Shown: positions 1 through 7,079, counted from the stretch's first letter. The stretch is DNA of 10,051 bases from Cellvibrionales bacterium UBA5860 (GCA_002431545.1 DJFY01000068.1:636-10686), one strand, 5' to 3'. Notes: generated by a model not told the origin, from the sequence alone. Translations and numbers: made by a program.

Positions 1-114
1 GAACAGGCTACCAATGGACTGTTTCAGTTAATAGCCGCAGAAGAAAAACGCATTCGCGAAAACCCGGTGGCGCGAACCACCGATATTCTGAAAAAAGTCT
101 TCGCTCGCCAGTAG
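1..114 (+). CDS. C-terminal end of an unidentified protein (partial)
   Basis: The first frame is open from base 1 to a TAG stop at 112-114 and gives the last 37 residues of a protein that starts outside the window. The fragment is charged and looks helical: it begins EQATNGLFQ, contains AAEEKRIRENP and ends ILKKVFARQ. No catalytic or binding motif is visible and I do not recognise the family. It has the charge pattern of a soluble C-terminal helix, not of a membrane segment. The stop lies 31 bases from the stop of the convergent OmpA-family gene. The frame is short enough to be open by chance, but its position and composition favour a real gene end. Confidence 0.5.
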   Translation, partial: EQATNGLFQLIAAEEKRIRENPVARTTDILKKVFARQ

Positions 115-145
115 ACGCAAGCGCCTGGTGCTCGGTATATAAAGG

Positions 146-1066
146 CTAACGTTGCACCAGGACAACGCGGCGGTTTTTTGCCCGCCCGCTATCGTTACCA
201 TTGCTGGCAACGGGCGCCAGCGGCCCTATCCCGCGGGCTGTCAGCCGGTCGGCAGCAATCCCGTGCCGGCTCACCAGACTCGCCACCACCGCAGCCGCAC
301 GCCCCTCGGACAGCTGCATATTGTGAGCCAGACTGCCCTGCATGTCGGTATGCCCGACAACGTACAGATTGAGTCCAGCCCGCCCCTCAAGCAGCTTGGC
401 TACTTCACTGATGGCGGCGTCGGAAGTCGGCTTTAATGTGGTTTTGTCCGTATCAAAATAAATACCCTCAACGACCACATAACCCTGGCGATCGAGGTCC
501 TCTGTCAGCGCTGTCAGATTCAGCCCCACCTGGCCGGTATCCATCTTCTTCATTTCGACCACGTGGACATCGGTATTCTGGGCACCTACTGCCAACACCA
601 GAAACGCGGTTTGGGCCTCCTGATCCAACCGGGCAAACAGATAGCGCCCGTCCTTGTTGCCGATGGCATTAATACCGAATTGCTGGCGCAGGTGCGCGCC
701 CACGTAACCATCGACACACTCTTTGTTGGCCTGGTTACACTGATACAACACCGTTACACCTTCGTTGGTCAAAGCGTTTTCATAGTTGCGATACAACTCC
801 AGGATCGAGCGCTCGGGCGGATTCTTGTAGAGTATCTTGGTCACCTTGCCCTCAAGCATTTCCGTGTTGTACTGCTTGGCTTCTTTATCCCACCCTTTGA
901 AAACGCGGTACTCGTCGTACTGTTTGACGTCCTTACTGTACACCTTCGATCCGGCGTATGGCGCCAGCAGTGGATGGTCGGATTTATCTGGTTTGGCGGC
1001 AAAAGCCAATGGCGCCGAAAGCACAACAACCAGAGTCGAGCAGACAAGTGAGATTTTTTTGATCAT
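146..1066 (-). CDS. OmpA-family periplasmic protein with N-terminal DUF4892-like domain
   Basis: The 306-residue product probably anchors to peptidoglycan in the periplasm. Residues 1-23 form a signal peptide (MIKK, a hydrophobic core, then AFA before the cut). Residues about 30-180 resemble DUF4892: DHPLLAPYAGS near 30-40, a QYDEYRVF segment near 49-56, and a Cys pair (C110, C117) that could form a disulfide. Residues about 198-306 are an OmpA C-terminal domain with YFDTDKTTLKP at 203-213, GHTD at 238-241, an N-x-x-LS-x-x-RA motif at 249-257 and a final AKNRRVVL. D241 and R256 match the pair that binds diaminopimelate in OmpA domains. There is no N-terminal beta-barrel, so it is not a porin. 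The ATG start is supported by AAGGAG 8 bases upstream. The exact ligand and partner are unknown; DUF4892 is assigned from remembered family pattern. Confidence 0.9.
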   Translation of the reverse strand: MIKKISLVCSTLVVVLSAPLAFAAKPDKSDHPLLAPYAGSKVYSKDVKQYDEYRVFKGWDKEAKQYNTEMLEGKVTKILYKNPPERSILELYRNYENALTNEGVTVLYQCNQANKECVDGYVGAHLRQQFGINAIGNKDGRYLFARLDQEAQTAFLVLAVGAQNTDVHVVEMKKMDTGQVGLNLTALTEDLDRQGYVVVEGIYFDTDKTTLKPTSDAAISEVAKLLEGRAGLNLYVVGHTDMQGSLAHNMQLSEGRAAAVVASLVSRHGIAADRLTARGIGPLAPVASNGNDSGRAKNRRVVLVQR

Positions 1067-1074
1067 GGACAGGG

Positions 1075-1080
1075 CTCCTT
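1075..1080 (-). promoter_or_regulatory. Ribosome binding site of the OmpA-family gene
   Basis: On the minus strand this reads AAGGAG, 8 bases before the ATG at 1066-1064. It is a near-consensus Shine-Dalgarno site at good spacing and fixes the start of the OmpA-family gene. Confidence 0.75.
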
Positions 1081-1093
1081 TCCCAATATATTT

Positions 1094-1121
1094 TTAAGGT
1101 GTTATACATTAATTCTACAAT
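1094..1121 (+). promoter_or_regulatory. Weak candidate sigma-70 promoter toward the COG2403-like gene
   Basis: TTAAGG (1094-1099) and TACAAT (1116-1121) are separated by 16 bases in the AT-rich part of the 157-base divergent region between the OmpA-family and COG2403-like genes. The -10 is good (5 of 6) and the -35 poor (3 of 6). The predicted leader would be about 95 bases. A minus-strand promoter for the OmpA-family gene must lie in the same AT-rich patch, but I could not place one convincingly. Confidence 0.25.
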
Positions 1122-1223
1122 GATAGCTGTGGCTTTGATGCGAATCATCCGTTCGCAACTGGCGAATTCGGGCATCGCGCTTGACCGCACGTCCGGGGCA
1201 GAGACGAGGTTTAGCCAGGAAGT

Positions 1224-2588
1224 ATGGTCAAAAACAACCGAACAAAAGTGGTTATCATGGGCGCGGCCGGTCGTGATTTCCACAATTTCAATACGGTCTA
1301 CCGGGACGACACCAATCACGAGGTCCTGGCCTTTACGGCAACCCAGATACCCGGCATTGACGCCAGGGTTTATCCGGCGTCACTGAGTGGCCCCTTATAT
1401 CCCCACGGCATCCCGATTATCAGCGAAAAAGAATTAAAGGAATTCTGCCAGTCCCAACTTGTTACCCAGGTGATTTTCGCCTATAGCGACATGCCACATA
1501 TTGAAGTCATGCACCGCGCGTCAACAGCCTTAGCGACGGGCGCGGACTTTTTGCTTCTCGGCCCACACCGTACTAGCCTCGCCGCGTCCGTACCCGTCAT
1601 AGCGGTATCGGCAGTGCGCACAGGTTGTGGTAAATCCCAGACCTGCCGCTGGCTCGCCACGCAATTGAAGAATCGGGGGCTCAAGGTCGCAGCTATTCGA
1701 CACCCGATGCCCTATGGAGATTTAAATAATCAGCAGGTGCAACAGTTTTCTTGCCGCGCAGATCTCAATCGCGCGAACTGTACTATTGAGGAACGCGAAG
1801 AGTATGAACCCTATATCGATGGGGGCGTGGCGGTATACGCGGGGGTCGACTATGAACGAATCGTCACCCTCGCCGAACGCGAGGCGGATATTATCCTGTG
1901 GGACGGCGGCAATAACGACTTTCCCTTCGTGAAACCGGATCTGCATATCGTCCTCGTCGATCCACTACGGGCCGGCGACGAAACGCGTTACTACCCAGGC
2001 GAGGCTGTCCTGGGCATGGCAGACGTCGTGGTGATTCCGAAGGTGAATGCAGCTGGTTTACACGATATTGAAAACGTCATTCAATCCGTGCGTAGCGTTA
2101 ATCCGCGCGCCAATGTCATCAAAGCCAGGTCAGTGGTACAACTCGAAGAACCGGGCGCAGTCGCTAACCGGCGGGTACTGGTGATAGAGGACGGCCCGAC
2201 AACGACCCACGGCGGCATGGGCTTTGGGGCCGGATATGTCGCCGCCGTAGAGGCCGCGGCAAGTGAAATTGTCGACCCACGTCCTGGCGCGGCGCCGGGC
2301 ATCCAAGCAGTGTTCGCCCAATACCCGCATCTGGAACGCGTCCTTCCGGCAGTCGGCTATTTCCCCGAACAACTGGCCGATCTGGAGTCGTCTATCAATG
2401 CCACTGAAGCAGATGTGGTCGTTGCCGCAACGCCGTGTGACCTGGCCAGACTCATCAATTGCAACAAGCCCATCGTTCGGGCCCGCTATGAGTATGCGGA
2501 AGCGGAAGATCCCGGACTCATTGCCGTGCTGGAAGCCTTTTTGGAAAAATATACTCGCCAAAACGATGCATCCCGGAAGCGAGAATAA
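1224..2588 (+). CDS. COG2403 protein, cyclic 2,3-diphosphoglycerate synthetase-like (predicted NTP-binding)
   Basis: The 454 residues match the pattern of the family of the archaeal cyclic 2,3-diphosphoglycerate synthetase, which closes 2,3-bisphosphoglycerate into a cyclic phosphoanhydride with ATP. A Rossmann-like N-terminus has VVIMGAAGRDFHNFN at 9-23, followed by a conserved-looking FTATQIPGI at 37-45. A variant P-loop lies at 129-139 (SAVRTGCGKSQ; K137 and S138 are the nucleotide-binding candidates). ILWDGGNNDFPF at 224-235 may be the Walker B-like strand, and EDGPTTTHGGMGFGAG at 322-337 is a glycine-rich loop. Length is about that of the family. The start is ATG, with AGGA unusually close to it (3 bases). 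The carbamate kinase gene follows after 8 bases, so the two are probably co-transcribed. Bacterial members are often labelled only 'GTPase'; whether this one makes cyclic 2,3-diphosphoglycerate cannot be told from sequence. Confidence 0.85.
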   Translation: MVKNNRTKVVIMGAAGRDFHNFNTVYRDDTNHEVLAFTATQIPGIDARVYPASLSGPLYPHGIPIISEKELKEFCQSQLVTQVIFAYSDMPHIEVMHRASTALATGADFLLLGPHRTSLAASVPVIAVSAVRTGCGKSQTCRWLATQLKNRGLKVAAIRHPMPYGDLNNQQVQQFSCRADLNRANCTIEEREEYEPYIDGGVAVYAGVDYERIVTLAEREADIILWDGGNNDFPFVKPDLHIVLVDPLRAGDETRYYPGEAVLGMADVVVIPKVNAAGLHDIENVIQSVRSVNPRANVIKARSVVQLEEPGAVANRRVLVIEDGPTTTHGGMGFGAGYVAAVEAAASEIVDPRPGAAPGIQAVFAQYPHLERVLPAVGYFPEQLADLESSINATEADVVVAATPCDLARLINCNKPIVRARYEYAEAEDPGLIAVLEAFLEKYTRQNDASRKRE

Positions 2589-2596
2589 TCGAAATC

Positions 2597-3502
2597 ATGC
2601 GCACAGTAATTGCCCTTGGAGGAAACGCAATCTTGCAGAAGGGGCAAGCTCTCGAGTCCGAAATTCAGGCAAATAATATCGCCCGTGCCGCGCGAAATAT
2701 CGCTGATATCGTCACTAACGACGAACTGGCCATCACCCATGGCAATGGCCCTCAAGTAGGACTGCTGGCGTTGCAAGCCGAGGGTTATCCGGAAGTCACG
2801 CCCTACCCTTTCGACATTCTCGATGCCGAATCGGCCGGCATGCTGGGTTATTTAATCAGTCTGCACATGGACAACGCCCTGCCCACAAGACAGTCTGTGG
2901 CGCTCATCACCCGCGTGCTCGTCGACCCCGAAGACCCGGCTTTTGCGCGCGCCACAAAGCCCGTTGGCCCGGTTTATCCAACCGCTCAGGGCGACGCTAT
3001 CGCCCGACAACGCGGTTGGCAAATGACCCGAATTTCCGAAGGCATGCGTCGCGTTGTCCCCTCCCCGCGACCTCAGAAAATCATCGAACTATCGGCTATA
3101 GAGGTGCTTCTCACCCAGGGCGCGATCGTCGTTTGCTGTGGCGGTGGAGGCATTCCGGTTGTTCAAGCGCCAAACGGCGGCTTGGTCGGGGTGGCAGCTG
3201 TCATCGATAAAGACGCTTCCAGTGCCTTGCTCGCATCGGCGCTGGAAGCCGACAGACTGATTATGCTCACCGACGTTGAAGCAGTCTATAAAAACTGGAA
3301 CACTGACAGCGCGAAACCGATTCAGCGGATGTCTACCGCGGAACTGAGAGAACTCGAATTTGAAGAAGGCTCGATGGCACCGAAGGTGGCGGCTGCCTGC
3401 CAGTTTGCCGATGAAACCGGAAATAGCGCATATATCGGCAAACTGACGAGGCTCCCGGACATTATTCGCGGTTTAAGTGGCACGCGCATCGATGCCGGAT
3501 AA
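2597..3502 (+). CDS. arcC: Carbamate kinase
   Basis: This 301-residue amino-acid-kinase-fold enzyme reversibly transfers phosphate between carbamoyl phosphate and ADP, in the cytoplasm. Signature segments are ALGGNA at 6-11, THGNGPQVG at 47-55, KPVGPVYP at 121-128, RRVVPSP at 151-157, CGGGGIPV at 181-188, AVIDKD at 201-206, LIMLTDVEAVY at 221-231 and GSMAPKV at 258-264. The lysines at 121, 205 and 263 fit those used for phosphate and nucleotide binding in characterised carbamate kinases. Length is slightly below the usual 310 or so residues. The start is ATG 8 bases after the stop of the upstream gene, with no clear Shine-Dalgarno site, which suggests translational coupling. No arcA or arcB/argF lies nearby, so the source or fate of carbamoyl phosphate is not evident. 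The symbol is given by family; its role in arginine catabolism is unproven here. Confidence 0.93.
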   Translation: MRTVIALGGNAILQKGQALESEIQANNIARAARNIADIVTNDELAITHGNGPQVGLLALQAEGYPEVTPYPFDILDAESAGMLGYLISLHMDNALPTRQSVALITRVLVDPEDPAFARATKPVGPVYPTAQGDAIARQRGWQMTRISEGMRRVVPSPRPQKIIELSAIEVLLTQGAIVVCCGGGGIPVVQAPNGGLVGVAAVIDKDASSALLASALEADRLIMLTDVEAVYKNWNTDSAKPIQRMSTAELRELEFEEGSMAPKVAAACQFADETGNSAYIGKLTRLPDIIRGLSGTRIDAG

Positions 3503-3557
3503 TTACCGGTTTCAATATAAGGGTGTGCAAGCGATGATACTCACCGCTGTGACGAGA

Positions 3558-3576
3558 ACCAGTTAAGACAACTGGT
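3558..3576. repeat. Inverted repeat between carbamate kinase and ftsH genes
   Basis: ACCAGTT (3558-3564) and AACTGGT (3570-3576) form a perfect 7-base stem with a 5-base loop in the 172-base gap. No T-run follows, so it is not a typical rho-independent terminator. It could be an operator for ftsH or an RNA hairpin in a read-through transcript. The rest of the gap shows no convincing promoter. Confidence 0.4.
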
Positions 3577-3674
3577 ATCAGGCCCTGACGATATCCCGGT
3601 CGATACTCCGTGAAACTAGCGTCCACACGAGGTTACAGGCAAGCATGAGCAAGCTCTGGATAACACATTAAACG

Positions 3675-5561
3675 ATGGCGACAGATTTACCGGGGCAACA
3701 GCCGGAACAACCAAAAAAGGGTCCAGAAATGTACCGGCAAGCGGTGCACCTCGCTCTTTTGTTTGCCATTGTTTACGCCGTCACACAATACCTCTCTCAC
3801 GTCGAGCCGCAGGGTTTGAGTTACTCGACATTCAAAGAAAAAGTGACCTCCGGCGCGGTCAAAAAAATCACCATAAAAAGTGAAACCATTACCGGTGAAT
3901 TCGTCGCCGGCGCAGCAGGCGCAAACCAGGCCAACGCTTTCGAGGTTATTCTGCCTCCTGTCGACGACCCTCAACTTATTCCTTTACTGGAAGAGCACAA
4001 GGTAGAAATTACTGCACAGCCCACGGAAATGTCCGTTGTGATGCGCGTATTGATTGGCATTGTGCCCTGGCTGCTTTTGTTCGGAATTTTCATGTGGAGC
4101 AGCCGGCTGATGCAGCAAAGGATGGGCGGCGGTGGCGGCCTGTTTGGCTTTTCGCGCTCTCGAGCCAGGCGTCACGAGCGCGAGACAATTCATATCGGAT
4201 TCGACGACGTGGCCGGACTCGAGCATGCCAAGCAGGACCTGAAAGAGATTGTCGATTTTTTACAGTCGCCGGGAAAATACCACAGAATTGGCGCCAAAAT
4301 CCCCAAAGGCCTGTTGCTTATGGGTCCACCTGGCACCGGCAAAACATTGTTTGCCAAGGCTGTCGCCGGCGAATCAGGCGTGCCATTTTTCAGCATCAGC
4401 GGCTCAGAGTTCATCGAAATGTTCGTCGGTGTCGGCGCGTCGCGCGTACGGGACATGTTCGCTCAGGCACGCAGCGAAGCTCCCTCCATTATCTTTATCG
4501 ACGAGATCGACTCTGTCGGCCGAGTGCGAGGCACCGGCCTGGGCGGTGGCAATGACGAGCGCGAGCAAACGTTAAACCAGATTCTGGCTGAAATGGACGG
4601 GTTTGAACCCGAAGAGGCCGTCATTGTACTGGCAGCCACTAATCGACCCGATGTCCTGGATCCAGCTTTGCTGCGCCCTGGACGGTTTGACCGAAAAATC
4701 ATGCTTGAGCTACCGCAACTGGCAGCCCGCGAAAAGATACTACAAATCCATACCCGCAAAGTGCCCCTTGCCGACAGCGAGTCGCTCAAGGACATCGCCG
4801 CCCGTACTGTCGGCATGTCGGGCGCAGACCTGGAAAACCTGGTCAACGAAGCCGCCCTGAAAGCGGCGCGGGAAGATCGCGACGCCGTAACAGCAGCTGA
4901 TCTGGAATACGCCCGTGACCGTGTAATTCTCGGCTCGGAACGGGAGGAAGTACTCGGTGAAGACGAAAAACAGCGCATTGCCTACCACGAAGCAGGACAT
5001 GCGGTAACCGCATTTCATATGGAGCATAGCGATCCACTGCGCAAAGTATCGATCATTCCCCGAGGCCAGGCGCTGGGTGTCACTGAGCAAATGTCCCAAG
5101 AAGATCGGCACAATTTCACGCAGCAATACCTGGAAGAGAAACTTGCCATCATGCTCGGTGGGCGGGTCGCCGAACAAATCATCTACAGCGATATCAGTAC
5201 TGGAGCTGCCGACGACTTAAAACAGGCAACGCTACTGGCTCGAAAAATGGTCGCCAACTGGGGCATGAGCGAAACACTTGGCCCGGTCAGTTTCCCCCAA
5301 TCCGAACACCACCCTTTTCTCGGTAGAGACCTCGCCGAGCCACGAAATTTCAGTGAGGACACCTTGAAACGCATCGATCGCGAAGTGGTTACATTGATTC
5401 AAAAGTGCGAGGAAAAAACCGCCGGACTACTGCGACAACACCGATCAGATCTGGATCGCCTGGCCAAGACCTTGCTGACGAGAGAAACGCTGGAAGAAAC
5501 CGATATCATCGAAATACTCGGTCAGCGCAACAACGGTAGCGCAGCGGCCGTCGACAACTAA
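3675..5561 (+). CDS. ftsH: ATP-dependent zinc metalloprotease FtsH
   Basis: A 628-residue inner-membrane AAA+ protease that unfolds and degrades membrane and regulatory proteins as a hexamer. In order: TM helix 1 at about 22-40, a periplasmic domain at about 45-120, TM helix 2 at about 122-142, a Gly-rich linker (151-155), then the AAA+ domain with Walker A GPPGTGKT at 217-224, pore motif FVG at 250-252, Walker B IIFIDEID at 272-279 and the second region of homology at 321-340 (Arg fingers near R334/R337). The peptidase has HEAGH at 438-442, with D514 in GAADDL the likely third zinc ligand. All key residues are present. Length is near the usual 610-650. The ATG has no strong Shine-Dalgarno site; M19 is an alternative start. 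The gene is not beside rlmE or folP, the usual gammaproteobacterial setting, so it may be an accessory copy. It lies 172 bases after the carbamate kinase gene. Confidence 0.96.
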   Translation: MATDLPGQQPEQPKKGPEMYRQAVHLALLFAIVYAVTQYLSHVEPQGLSYSTFKEKVTSGAVKKITIKSETITGEFVAGAAGANQANAFEVILPPVDDPQLIPLLEEHKVEITAQPTEMSVVMRVLIGIVPWLLLFGIFMWSSRLMQQRMGGGGGLFGFSRSRARRHERETIHIGFDDVAGLEHAKQDLKEIVDFLQSPGKYHRIGAKIPKGLLLMGPPGTGKTLFAKAVAGESGVPFFSISGSEFIEMFVGVGASRVRDMFAQARSEAPSIIFIDEIDSVGRVRGTGLGGGNDEREQTLNQILAEMDGFEPEEAVIVLAATNRPDVLDPALLRPGRFDRKIMLELPQLAAREKILQIHTRKVPLADSESLKDIAARTVGMSGADLENLVNEAALKAAREDRDAVTAADLEYARDRVILGSEREEVLGEDEKQRIAYHEAGHAVTAFHMEHSDPLRKVSIIPRGQALGVTEQMSQEDRHNFTQQYLEEKLAIMLGGRVAEQIIYSDISTGAADDLKQATLLARKMVANWGMSETLGPVSFPQSEHHPFLGRDLAEPRNFSEDTLKRIDREVVTLIQKCEEKTAGLLRQHRSDLDRLAKTLLTRETLEETDIIEILGQRNNGSAAAVDN

Positions 5562-5565
5562 CGCG

Positions 5566-6270
5566 TCAATCGCCAGTCTCATTTGAATTTCGCGAAGAAA
5601 AAAAGTGCGCCGCCTCTCTGATTTCTTCGTCTGTCAAATCAAAAGTGACTTTGGACATGGTACTGTCTTCTATAACTTGGCTCCTATGGGCGAGCAATTT
5701 CTCCTCTATCTGGCGCCGGCTCATTTCGACGAGATTCGGCCAACCCTCATAGAACGCATCACCGGAAAGCCCATGACACTGAACGCATCTTTGCACCACC
5801 AGAGGCTGTGCGGCAAAACCAACCTCGTTTTCGAGGGATTCGATAAAATTTACCAGGCGCCAGATATCGGCTTCACCCAGCACATCGCGAAATGACGGCA
5901 TGTCGCCCTTGCCTTCAGCAATCTTCCAGGCAAAGGTCCCTACAGACTGCTTCCCCGCGAGACGTAACAGATTGGCCGGCTGGCCGCTGATAACCTGCCC
6001 GATAACGCCGCCCCCTTCACCCCAGTAGCCATGGCAACCCTGACAATGGAGGAAGAAAAGCCTGCCGCCCTGACGTACCGAATCGACATCGTAGCGAATC
6101 GGATTCGCACGTTTTGCCTCCATCTCGGGAACGACCCATGCTGTTCCCCCACCCCGCGGTTGCGCAAACACGACCGAAAATGTCGAGACATATATCATGC
6201 CGGCTACAGTCAACACCAAGGAATGTTTGGTTCTGGGCGCCCTGAGGAATTTGAATAACATGCGCTTCAT
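5566..6270 (-). CDS. Secreted diheme c-type cytochrome
   Basis: From ATG at 6270 this encodes 234 residues. A signal peptide (basic MKRMLFKFLRAPRTKHS, then a hydrophobic run ending VVFA near residue 36) sends it to the periplasm. Two heme c sites are present: CQGCH at 76-80 and CVQCH at 162-166. Axial methionine candidates are M124 in GDMPSF and M205 in DSTMSKV, giving two class I domains, as in cytochrome c4-like electron carriers. The frame is open up to a TTG at 6291, but an extended -10 at 6308-6316 puts the transcript start near 6301 and favours the ATG at 6270; the ATG at 6261 is also possible. Neither start has a good Shine-Dalgarno site. No oxidase or dehydrogenase subunit lies next to it, so its electron partner is unknown. 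Its stop is 4 bases from that of the convergent ftsH gene. Confidence 0.9.
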   Translation of the reverse strand: MKRMLFKFLRAPRTKHSLVLTVAGMIYVSTFSVVFAQPRGGGTAWVVPEMEAKRANPIRYDVDSVRQGGRLFFLHCQGCHGYWGEGGGVIGQVISGQPANLLRLAGKQSVGTFAWKIAEGKGDMPSFRDVLGEADIWRLVNFIESLENEVGFAAQPLVVQRCVQCHGLSGDAFYEGWPNLVEMSRRQIEEKLLAHRSQVIEDSTMSKVTFDLTDEEIREAAHFFSSRNSNETGD

Positions 6271-6307
6271 GGCGTAAAACAAGCTCGTCAAAAGACTTTA
6301 TCCCAAC

Positions 6308-6316
6308 ATCATAGCA
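6308..6316 (-). promoter_or_regulatory. Candidate extended -10 promoter of the cytochrome gene
   Basis: On the minus strand this reads TGCTATGAT, an extended -10 element (TGn plus TATGAT, 5 of 6). No clear -35 is present 16-18 bases upstream, which extended -10 promoters tolerate. It predicts a start of transcription near 6301 and a leader of about 30 bases to the ATG at 6270. Confidence 0.45.
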
Positions 6317-6458
6317 CCGTATTCCTTTCACCTTATCTTGAGTAAAAAAGTCGACCAGGAAAAGCAGCGCAAAAATCTTGAGCTGAAAAATTATTCTCGG
6401 CAAGGGTAACTCAATCAGTGTTAACAGGTACCAGCAACACCCTTCCCCGAAGTCGCCC

Positions 6459-6893
6459 TTATCTGGCAATACTCATTCTAATCTCCACCCTCAGGTGCTG
6501 GTATTTCCATTCACCGCCAATTTTCACATAATCATCGTTGTATTTAGCAGCCATCCAGATGGCTTTATCATTTTTGGCGAACGTCCAAGGACCCATGATA
6601 TACCAGACACCTGTGGCCCGATCGCCATCGACTTCAATGATAGGGTTGGTGATGTTGTGCTGGGAAAAACTGAATTGTTCGCGAAAACCGGCAAAGAGCT
6701 GTCTTATCGCCCCGTGTCCTTTGGCCTGACCAAACTCGCCACCCTCCCAGATACCATCTTCGGCAAACACCGATGCAATGCGCTCCGGATTGTGTAAGTC
6801 GTCGCAGATATCACAGTAACGTGCCTTCAGCTGTTTTATGGCTTCGATATCCTCGAGCCGCGCGATACGCTGTTCAAGCTCTATTAGTTCCAT
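6459..6893 (-). CDS. SnoaL-like / NTF2-like fold protein
   Basis: The 144-residue product has the shape of a small cone-fold (NTF2-like) protein of the SnoaL group, which includes dehydratases, isomerases and many binding proteins. A first helix (about residues 5-28) leads into KARYCDICDD at 23-32 and a FAEDGIWEGG strand at 43-52. Next come GHGAIRQLF at 59-67 and HNITNPIIEVDGDRATGVWYIM at about 79-100, with the strand-rich end WKYQHLRVEIRM. No signal peptide is seen, so it should be cytoplasmic. The polar residues Y26 and D32 and the HNITNP segment could line the pocket, but catalytic residues cannot be assigned. The ATG at 6893 has only a distant GGGG upstream. It lies upstream of the cytochrome gene on the same strand, with a 188-base gap that holds the cytochrome's own promoter candidate. 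Substrate unknown. Confidence 0.82.
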   Translation of the reverse strand: MELIELEQRIARLEDIEAIKQLKARYCDICDDLHNPERIASVFAEDGIWEGGEFGQAKGHGAIRQLFAGFREQFSFSQHNITNPIIEVDGDRATGVWYIMGPWTFAKNDKAIWMAAKYNDDYVKIGGEWKYQHLRVEIRMSIAR

Positions 6894-6926
6894 CGATATT
6901 AACCCCGCTAGATGTATTTTTCGTTC

Positions 6927-6944
6927 CCGGATTTAAACCGGATT
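6927..6944. repeat. Short direct repeat with 11-base period, possible operator
   Basis: CCGGATT occurs at 6927-6933 and again at 6938-6944, separated by TAAA. The period is one helical turn and the pair covers the candidate -10 of the SnoaL-like gene, as expected for a repressor site. It is short enough to be chance. Confidence 0.3.
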
Positions 6945-6959
6945 CCTTGCGCCCCACAA
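6931..6959 (-). promoter_or_regulatory. Candidate sigma-70 promoter of the SnoaL-like gene
   Basis: On the minus strand TTGTGG (6959-6954) and TTAAAT (6936-6931) are separated by exactly 17 bases, about 38 bases before the ATG at 6893. The match is 3 of 6 and 4 of 6, so it is modest. A direct repeat (6927-6944) overlaps the -10 and could be an operator. Confidence 0.35.
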
Positions 6960-7073
6960 CTCGCGGGCTTTCGACATATTGCCGGCAAGCTTGGTTTATT
7001 CAGCGATGGCTTTGTGGTAGTTTGTTGTCAATACAACCGCTTATAAGCAAAACAGATAACATCAAATGGGTAC

Positions 7074-7079
7074 GGAGGG
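7074..7079 (+). promoter_or_regulatory. Ribosome binding site that decides the lipoprotein start
   Basis: GGAGGG lies 10 bases before the ATG at 7090 (13 before the ATG at 7093). An upstream in-frame ATG at 7066 precedes this site and would put it inside the coding sequence, adding eight polar residues ahead of the signal peptide. The site therefore favours the start at 7090. Confidence 0.7.

Noticed and set aside
124..161. Inverted repeat CCTGGTGC / GCACCAGG as a terminator between the first two genes
   Set aside because: The stem is perfect (8 bases) but the loop is 22 bases, no T-run follows directly, and one arm lies inside the OmpA-family coding sequence. Too weak to call.
563..1051. 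162-codon plus-strand open frame
   Set aside because: It lies wholly opposite the OmpA-family gene, whose frame shows a signal peptide and OmpA motifs. The opposite frame has no recognisable domain and is a shadow.
4463..4978. 171-codon minus-strand open frame
   Set aside because: It is antisense to the AAA+ domain of ftsH. Its Ser/Arg-rich composition is typical of a shadow frame opposite GC-rich coding sequence.
2597..5561. Transmissible stress-tolerance island containing ftsH
   Set aside because: No small heat-shock protein, ClpG-type disaggregase, thioredoxin or integrase genes are present, and there are no flanking repeats, so an island call is not supported.
5588..5595. Palindrome TTCGCGAA as an operator
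   Set aside because: It lies inside the cytochrome coding sequence near its 3' end, away from any promoter, and an 8-base palindrome is expected by chance at this scale.
6268..6291. TTG start for the cytochrome at 6291
   Set aside because: An ATG at 6270 gives a normal basic-plus-hydrophobic signal peptide. The upstream codons add nothing typical, and the TTG lies only about 10 bases from the predicted transcript start.
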